Source: Mollicutes bacterium (GTDB taxonomy: Bacteria; Bacillota_I; Bacilli_A; Izemoplasmatales; Izemoplasmataceae). From it: 61,476 nucleotides of DNA. Both the position numbers and the translations under genes were made by a program. Positions 58,084 to 61,476 of this stretch are shown here, in pieces. Below the pieces are notes generated by a model. The model searched no databases and had not been told where the DNA came from. It worked only from the letters and a program-made list of their open reading frames with translations. Position 1 is the first letter of the stretch. Every line of letters starts with the position of its first letter. Location of the stretch: contig PWYL01000055.1 in the NCBI GenBank assembly GCA_003568315.1, positions 1-61,476 of the forward strand. Reading direction: 5' to 3'.

Positions 58084-59271
58084 CTAACGGGAGAACATCA
58101 TTTTCTCGCTGTCGAACATCTTGTTCAGAACGAAGACGAAAAGGGCCGTGTAGCCGATGTTCGCGGCGATGGTGATGAAGAAGTTCGTGATGCTGTAGTC
58201 GAAAAGGAGGATGCCCGACAACATGTTGATCGGGCCGTATATGGGCAGAAGATGTACCAGGGGGTTGTGGTTCACATCGGCGCCGAAAGAGTTCATGATA
58301 CCGATGATCATGGCAATGAGATAGAAGGGGGTGATCAACATCGAGGCCTCCTTGATGGTCTTCGCATAGGCACTGATGATGGAAATGAGACCGACGATGA
58401 AGATGACCGTCACGACGAGCAGTAAGAAAATCGCCAAGAACTCGCGCGCGCCATAGATCGAGATGTCCGGCATCGCTTCATCCGCAACCATGAGCCTGGG
58501 AAGGGAGAGGATGATGCCGATGAAGGCCGAAAGGGCGGATAGAAGCGAAAGCAAAGCTGCGCTCGTCACTTTGCCCAAAGCGATGTCGCGCCGCTTGGTG
58601 GGCGTGACGAGAAGCGAGGCGATGGTGCCCCTTTCTTTCTCGCCGGCGATGGCGTCGGGTCCGATGCTCATGGCGCCGACGAAGAGGAAGATGATGATGA
58701 GCATCGGCAGAAGCATCGCGAAACCTTGCGCGGCCATGGACCTCTCGTCAACAATGTTTTCCGTGTCGAGGACATAAGGGTGATAGTCCGCGGGGTCGTC
58801 AAGCCGGTCCTTGATGATGGATTCGTGGTAGGCTCTCATCACGGCGGACACGCGATTGTGGGCGCTCGAGGAACGTTGGTTCCCCTGGTTGTAATAGATG
58901 GTCACATCCGGGAGGTCTTGTTTGTCACGTTCGGCGATTCTCTCCTCGAAGTTTTCCGCGAAAATGACGGCGAGATCGATTTCCTCCTCCAGGAGCTTTT
59001 CCTCGAGGTCATCGCGGGTCAGTCCCCCTTCGATGAAACGGTAGTTCATCGTCTCGTCGAAAGCGAGGACAATGGCTTCCGGGACATTTTCTCCATAGAT
59101 TTTCGTCTCATAATCCTCCGGCTCGGTGAATTGCGTCTGCACCACAGTGCCGATGATCGTGTAGATGATGAAGATGCTCAAGCCGGGCAGGATGAAAACC
59201 GTGAGCACGAGGCGTTTATCGGTGAGCACGCGGAAGAGTTCTTTCTTGAAAATCACGAGCATGTTACGCAT
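58084..59271 (-). CDS. natB: ABC-2 type permease (NatB-like)
   Basis: Membrane subunit of an ABC exporter; 395 residues. TM1 near residues 19-40, an extracytoplasmic domain (about 45-195), then five TM segments to the C-terminus. The segment PDAIAGEKERGTIASLLVTP is the conserved ABC-2/NatB cytoplasmic signature. It pairs with the NatA-like ATPase; NatAB of Bacillus extrudes sodium, but other substrates are possible. The ATG at 59271 overlaps the natA stop by 8 nt, with GGGTGA as SD. Confidence 0.87.
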   Translation of the reverse strand: MRNMLVIFKKELFRVLTDKRLVLTVFILPGLSIFIIYTIIGTVVQTQFTEPEDYETKIYGENVPEAIVLAFDETMNYRFIEGGLTRDDLEEKLLEEEIDLAVIFAENFEERIAERDKQDLPDVTIYYNQGNQRSSSAHNRVSAVMRAYHESIIKDRLDDPADYHPYVLDTENIVDERSMAAQGFAMLLPMLIIIFLFVGAMSIGPDAIAGEKERGTIASLLVTPTKRRDIALGKVTSAALLSLLSALSAFIGIILSLPRLMVADEAMPDISIYGAREFLAIFLLLVVTVIFIVGLISIISAYAKTIKEASMLITPFYLIAMIIGIMNSFGADVNHNPLVHLLPIYGPINMLSGILLFDYSITNFFITIAANIGYTALFVFVLNKMFDSEKMMFSR

Positions 59272-60052
59272 GGGCCAATTCACCCGCACTTTCTTCCATC
59301 AGACGGAAAAAGACTTCCTCGAGGTCGCCGTTCGCATCCAACGCCTTGACCTTGTCCAGATCGTCGGAAATCTTCAACTCGCCGTCGATGATGATGCCCA
59401 CCCGGTCGCACATCTTCTCGACGACAGAGAGAATGTGGGTCGAGATGATGATGGCCTTCCCGGCATCGCGCATCTCGAGAAGATAGTCGATCACCGTCCG
59501 GGCCGTCAAGACATCGAGTCCGTTCGTCGGTTCGTCGAAGATGATGAAATCGGGATCGTGCACCAAAGAGATGGCGAGGGAGGTCTTTTGTTTCATGCCG
59601 CTCGAGAGGTCGGCGACCTTCACTTCGGCGAATTTGTCGATGCCGAAGCGATTGAACTGTTCGGCCTTCCTTTTTTCCATGGTTTCCTCGTCGATACCGT
59701 GCAATTTGGAGAAATAGTCGAAGAGGTAGTTGGGCGTGAAGAAATCGTCGAGTTTGAGTTCCGTGGTCAAGAAAGCGATGTTCTTGCGGACCTCGATACT
59801 CTCTTTCAGAACGCTCTTGCCGTCGATGAAGATGTCCCCTTCATCCGGACGGATGAGCGTCGAGATGCAACGGAGCGTGGTCGTCTTCCCGGCTCCGTTC
59901 GGACCCAGAAGACCATAGATTTCACCCCGTCTGGCGGTGAAGGAAAGTCCCTTCACCGCGATGCGTTTGCGTTCGTCGGTGTGTTCGATGCGTCTTTGTT
60001 TCCTTGAGAGACGGAAGGTCTTCTTGATGTTTTTCACTTCCAGGTCGGTCAT
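59264..60052 (-). CDS. natA: ABC transporter ATPase (NatA-like)
   Basis: Nucleotide-binding subunit, 262 residues. Walker A is GPNGAGKTTTLR, the signature is the variant LSSGMKQKTSLA, Walker B is FIIFDEPTNGLD and the H-loop ISTHI. A basic insertion (SRKQRRIEHTDERKR) follows the first strand. SD GAGG is 7 nt before the ATG at 60052. It follows the khpA terminator and should lead natA-natB-rimM-trmD; I see no clear promoter in the 60-nt gap. Confidence 0.88.
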   Translation of the reverse strand: MTDLEVKNIKKTFRLSRKQRRIEHTDERKRIAVKGLSFTARRGEIYGLLGPNGAGKTTTLRCISTLIRPDEGDIFIDGKSVLKESIEVRKNIAFLTTELKLDDFFTPNYLFDYFSKLHGIDEETMEKRKAEQFNRFGIDKFAEVKVADLSSGMKQKTSLAISLVHDPDFIIFDEPTNGLDVLTARTVIDYLLEMRDAGKAIIISTHILSVVEKMCDRVGIIIDGELKISDDLDKVKALDANGDLEEVFFRLMEESAGELAHA

Positions 60053-60109
60053 CGCCAAACCTCGCTTTCTTCTTGGTTGTTCTGATGAATCACGTGAGCG
60101 GGCCAAGCC

Positions 60110-60137
60110 AAAAAACCCCGCGACAGGAGCGCGGGGT
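60110..60137 (-). terminator. rpsP-khpA terminator
   Basis: 8-bp stem ACCCCGCG / CGCGGGGT followed by T6 on the minus strand, one base after the khpA stop. Confidence 0.88.
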
Positions 60138-60138
60138 C

Positions 60139-60393
60139 TCAGAAGGCATCGATGTTGATGGTGATCTTCTTGTGATTTCTCGAGGCGCTCGCATAGGCTA
60201 TCGTCCGTATCGCGTTCGCTATGCGTCCGTTCTTGCCGATGACCCGCCCCAGATCGTCGCTGTGCACGAGGACCTGGACCGCGATTCGCTCGTCGTCTTC
60301 GGACAGCTTCTTGACCTCGACATCTTCGGGATGGATCACCAGCGGGGTCACGAGGTTCTCGATCAGTTTCTCATAATCCACGTCTACAGACAT
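60139..60393 (-). CDS. khpA: KH-domain RNA-binding protein KhpA
   Basis: Small RNA-binding protein (84 residues) that partners KhpB in several Bacillota and affects division and mRNA fate. A single type II KH domain has the GxxG loop in VIGKNGRIANAIRTI. SD AGGTGA precedes the ATG. It follows rpsP by 11 nt, the conserved rpsP-ylqC order; the ylqD gene found next in Bacillus is absent, replaced by natAB. Confidence 0.94.
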   Translation of the reverse strand: MSVDVDYEKLIENLVTPLVIHPEDVEVKKLSEDDERIAVQVLVHSDDLGRVIGKNGRIANAIRTIAYASASRNHKKITINIDAF

Positions 60394-60404
60394 ATATCGT
60401 CACC

Positions 60405-60677
60405 TTACTTACGGCTTTTTTGCTGGTGGTATTTCTCCATTACACCCTGTCTGCTCAAGATGTTCTTGGCGGTGTTCGTAGGCTGTGCACCCTTGTTCAG
60501 CCATTCCAGAGCCCGCTCTTCGTCGATGTTGATCAGACTCGGATTCTCCCGCGGGTCGTAGGTGCCGAGAATCTCGAGATAGCGGCCGTCCCGCTTGATC
60601 CGGCTCTCAGCCACGACCAGGCGATAAAAGGGTTTTCTTGTGGTCCCGAAACGTTGCAAACGGATTTTCACTGCCAT
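60405..60677 (-). CDS. rpsP: 30S ribosomal protein S16
   Basis: Small-subunit protein, 90 residues. The N-terminus AVKIRLQRFGTTRKPFYRLV and the GRYLEILGTYDP segment are diagnostic. SD AAGGAGG stands before the ATG at 60677. It begins the rpsP-khpA unit under a near-consensus promoter. Confidence 0.97.
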   Translation of the reverse strand: MAVKIRLQRFGTTRKPFYRLVVAESRIKRDGRYLEILGTYDPRENPSLINIDEERALEWLNKGAQPTNTAKNILSRQGVMEKYHQQKSRK

Positions 60678-60705
60678 ATCATTTCCTCCTTGTCATTCTC
60701 CGCCC

Positions 60706-60734
60706 AGTGTATCAAAACCGGGATAGGATGTCAA
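60706..60734 (-). promoter_or_regulatory. rpsP promoter
   Basis: TTGACA (60729-60734), 17-nt spacer, TACACT (60706-60711) with extended TG-A on the minus strand. The TGA in TTGACA is the ylbG stop codon. Confidence 0.8.
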
Positions 60735-60976
60735 GTGTTTTCGCTTGACACGTCTTCGACCTTGTACATGCTGTCGTCCAAAAGGGAATCCTCCACCCTG
60801 CGGACATGTTTCAAGGATTCCAGTTCCTTGCGGATTTTGTCCCGGCGGTCCTCGTCGACATAGAGGACGGCATATTTCCGTTTCTTGTGGAAATAGGCGA
60901 CATTGCCTATCTTCTTGAGCCGTTTGAGCACCCGGGGGCTCTTGAAATAGACGATGATGCTTGCTCGGTTTCGCAT
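60731..60976 (-). CDS. ylbG: YlbG-like protein (DUF2129)
   Basis: An 81-residue protein of unknown function, common in Bacilli next to ylbF. The N-terminal half ASIIVYFKSPRVLKRLKKIG and the middle VAYFHKKRKYAVLYVDED match the DUF2129 pattern (a predicted small alpha/beta fold). SD AAGGAGG precedes the ATG at 60976, inside the ylbF coding sequence. It overlaps ylbF by 70 nt. Confidence 0.85.
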   Translation of the reverse strand: MRNRASIIVYFKSPRVLKRLKKIGNVAYFHKKRKYAVLYVDEDRRDKIRKELESLKHVRRVEDSLLDDSMYKVEDVSSENT

Positions 60977-61362
60977 GTGGGGCCTCCTTCTTCTGTCACA
61001 ACAATTTCACGCGCGATGGGGATCCTCTCGCTCACCGCCTGGGCGATTTCCGTCGCGACATCATCCAAGAAGGCTTGCAAGCGTCTTCTGGCAGCGAGAT
61101 AATCACGGACGGCGGGATGGTCATAGAGGGTCTCTTTCGCCTTGCGATATGCTTTCGTCTTTTCGGTCCGGTCGGGGTGATGACGGCCGTAGCGTTCAAT
61201 ACCGGCAAAGGCTTCGCGACATGAAGAGAAACGCTTGAAGAGGGTGTTCACCTTCTTATCGGAAAGCATGCGCTCATTGGCTTTTGCAAAATGGCGGTAT
61301 GCGGGTGAGGACTTGATCTCATCCACAAGCCGGTAGGCTTTCTCGATTATTTCCTGGTCCAT
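60907..61362 (-). CDS. ylbF: YlbF-like regulator (RicF/YmcA family)
   Basis: A 151-residue helical protein of the YlbF/YmcA family; in Bacillus, YlbF, YmcA and YaaT form a Fe-S-bearing complex that stimulates RNase Y processing. Helices include KAYRLVDEIKSSPAYRHFAKAN and a C-terminal QAFLDDVATEIAQAV segment. The last about 25 residues, which overlap ylbG in another frame, look unconstrained. The ATG at 61362 has GGTGAT 3 nt upstream; an in-frame start at 61389 would precede the promoter. Confidence 0.83.
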   Translation of the reverse strand: MDQEIIEKAYRLVDEIKSSPAYRHFAKANERMLSDKKVNTLFKRFSSCREAFAGIERYGRHHPDRTEKTKAYRKAKETLYDHPAVRDYLAARRRLQAFLDDVATEIAQAVSERIPIAREIVVTEEGGPTCETEQASSSISRAPGCSNGSRR

Positions 61363-61386
61363 GGAATCACCAACGCCATTATAGCA
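61363..61386 (-). promoter_or_regulatory. ylbF promoter with SD at the predicted TSS
   Basis: Minus strand: TGC-TATAAT (TATAAT at 61378-61383), 6 nt, GGTGAT (61366-61371), 3 nt, ATG. Confidence 0.65.
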
Positions 61387-61428
61387 CACAAGGTCTTTTT
61401 AAGGAACTCCGTAAGGGTCCGTATTTGT

Positions 61429-61457
61429 TTGACAAGGTGCGGCTTTGCCCATATAAT
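61429..61457 (+). promoter_or_regulatory. consensus plus-strand promoter at the right edge
   Basis: Perfect TTGACA (61429-61434), 17-nt spacer, TATAAT (61452-61457). It is divergent from ylbF and must serve a gene beyond the window; only about 12 nt of transcript lie inside. Confidence 0.8.
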
Positions 61458-61476
61458 CAACTAGGAAAGAAATCCC

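Noticed and set aside
1-61476. tRNA, rRNA, CRISPR array, prophage or insertion sequence
   Set aside because: I saw no cloverleaf-like GGTTCGANTCC segments, no spaced direct repeats and no transposase or integrase motifs. A tRNAscan or Infernal run was not possible here, so small RNAs could be missed.

Overview
The window reads as a dense stretch of core chromosome from a Bacillota (Firmicutes, Bacilli-type) bacterium with a moderately high G+C content and very short intergenic gaps. Evidence: PolC together with the DnaD/DnaB/DnaI primosome loaders, RqcH, YlbF/YlbG, KhpA, AddAB, FakA/PlsX, three T-box leaders, SD sequences of the AAGGAGG(TGAT) type, and gene neighbourhoods like those of Bacillus (rpsP-khpA..rimM-trmD-rplS; polA-mutM-coaE-dnaB-dnaI-thrS; rsgA-rpe-thiN..rpmB-fakA-recG-plsX-rnc). 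TGA is an ordinary stop codon. No rRNA, tRNA, CRISPR, prophage or insertion sequence was recognised. No sporulation or wall-synthesis gene is seen, so I do not place it below phylum/class level.

Layout. Almost everything is on the minus strand. 0-1.9 kb: an XRE/TPR regulator divergent from a small membrane protein. 1.9-8.6 kb: fakA, then recG-plsX-rnc-dnaD-nth (lipid precursor supply, RNA processing, repair, primosome). 8.8 kb: rpmB on the plus strand. 9.1-21.1 kb: one long run rlmN-addB-addA-ABC ATPase-permease-rsgA-rpe-thiN, apparently read from a single rlmN promoter. 21.1-26.1 kb: ald, then T-box(Phe)-pheS-pheT. 26.1-33.6 kb: pepF, a BI-1/YccA membrane protein, polC, rpoZ. 33.5-36.0 kb: gmk divergent from rqcH. 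36.0-38.5 kb: T-box(Thr)-MazG-like-thrS. 38.5-46.0 kb: polA-CDF transporter-nitroreductase-mutM-coaE-dnaB-dnaI. 46-48 kb: acpP, coaX and a PanT-like ECF S component. 48-51.2 kb: pepV, trmB, M42 aminopeptidase. 51.4-53.8 kb, plus strand: Zn/Cd P-type ATPase and its ArsR sensor. 53.8-56.3 kb: T-box(Tyr)-tyrS and a CcpA-like regulator. 56.4-61.4 kb: ylbF-ylbG, rpsP-khpA, natA-natB-rimM-trmD-rplS.

How it works together. The content is replication, repair, translation, cofactor synthesis (CoA, ThDP) and phospholipid supply, with three aminoacyl-tRNA synthetase operons under tRNA-sensing attenuation. Three small modules are set into housekeeping operons: a MacB-type ABC exporter between addA and rsgA, a NatAB-type exporter ahead of rimM-trmD, and a cation diffusion facilitator plus nitroreductase between polA and mutM.

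The most unusual pattern is in promoter architecture. Five genes (recG, rlmN, rqcH, trmB, ylbF) have an extended -10 TATAAT placed so that transcription should begin at, or next to, a GGTGAT Shine-Dalgarno that lies 3-4 nt before the ATG. This predicts mRNAs whose whole 5' UTR is about 9 nt of SD. Other points of interest are the MazG-like enzyme under threonine T-box control, a cre-like palindrome over the ccpA-like promoter, a repeat-rich promoter region before the BI-1 gene, and an unexplained hairpin-rich segment between coaX and acpP.
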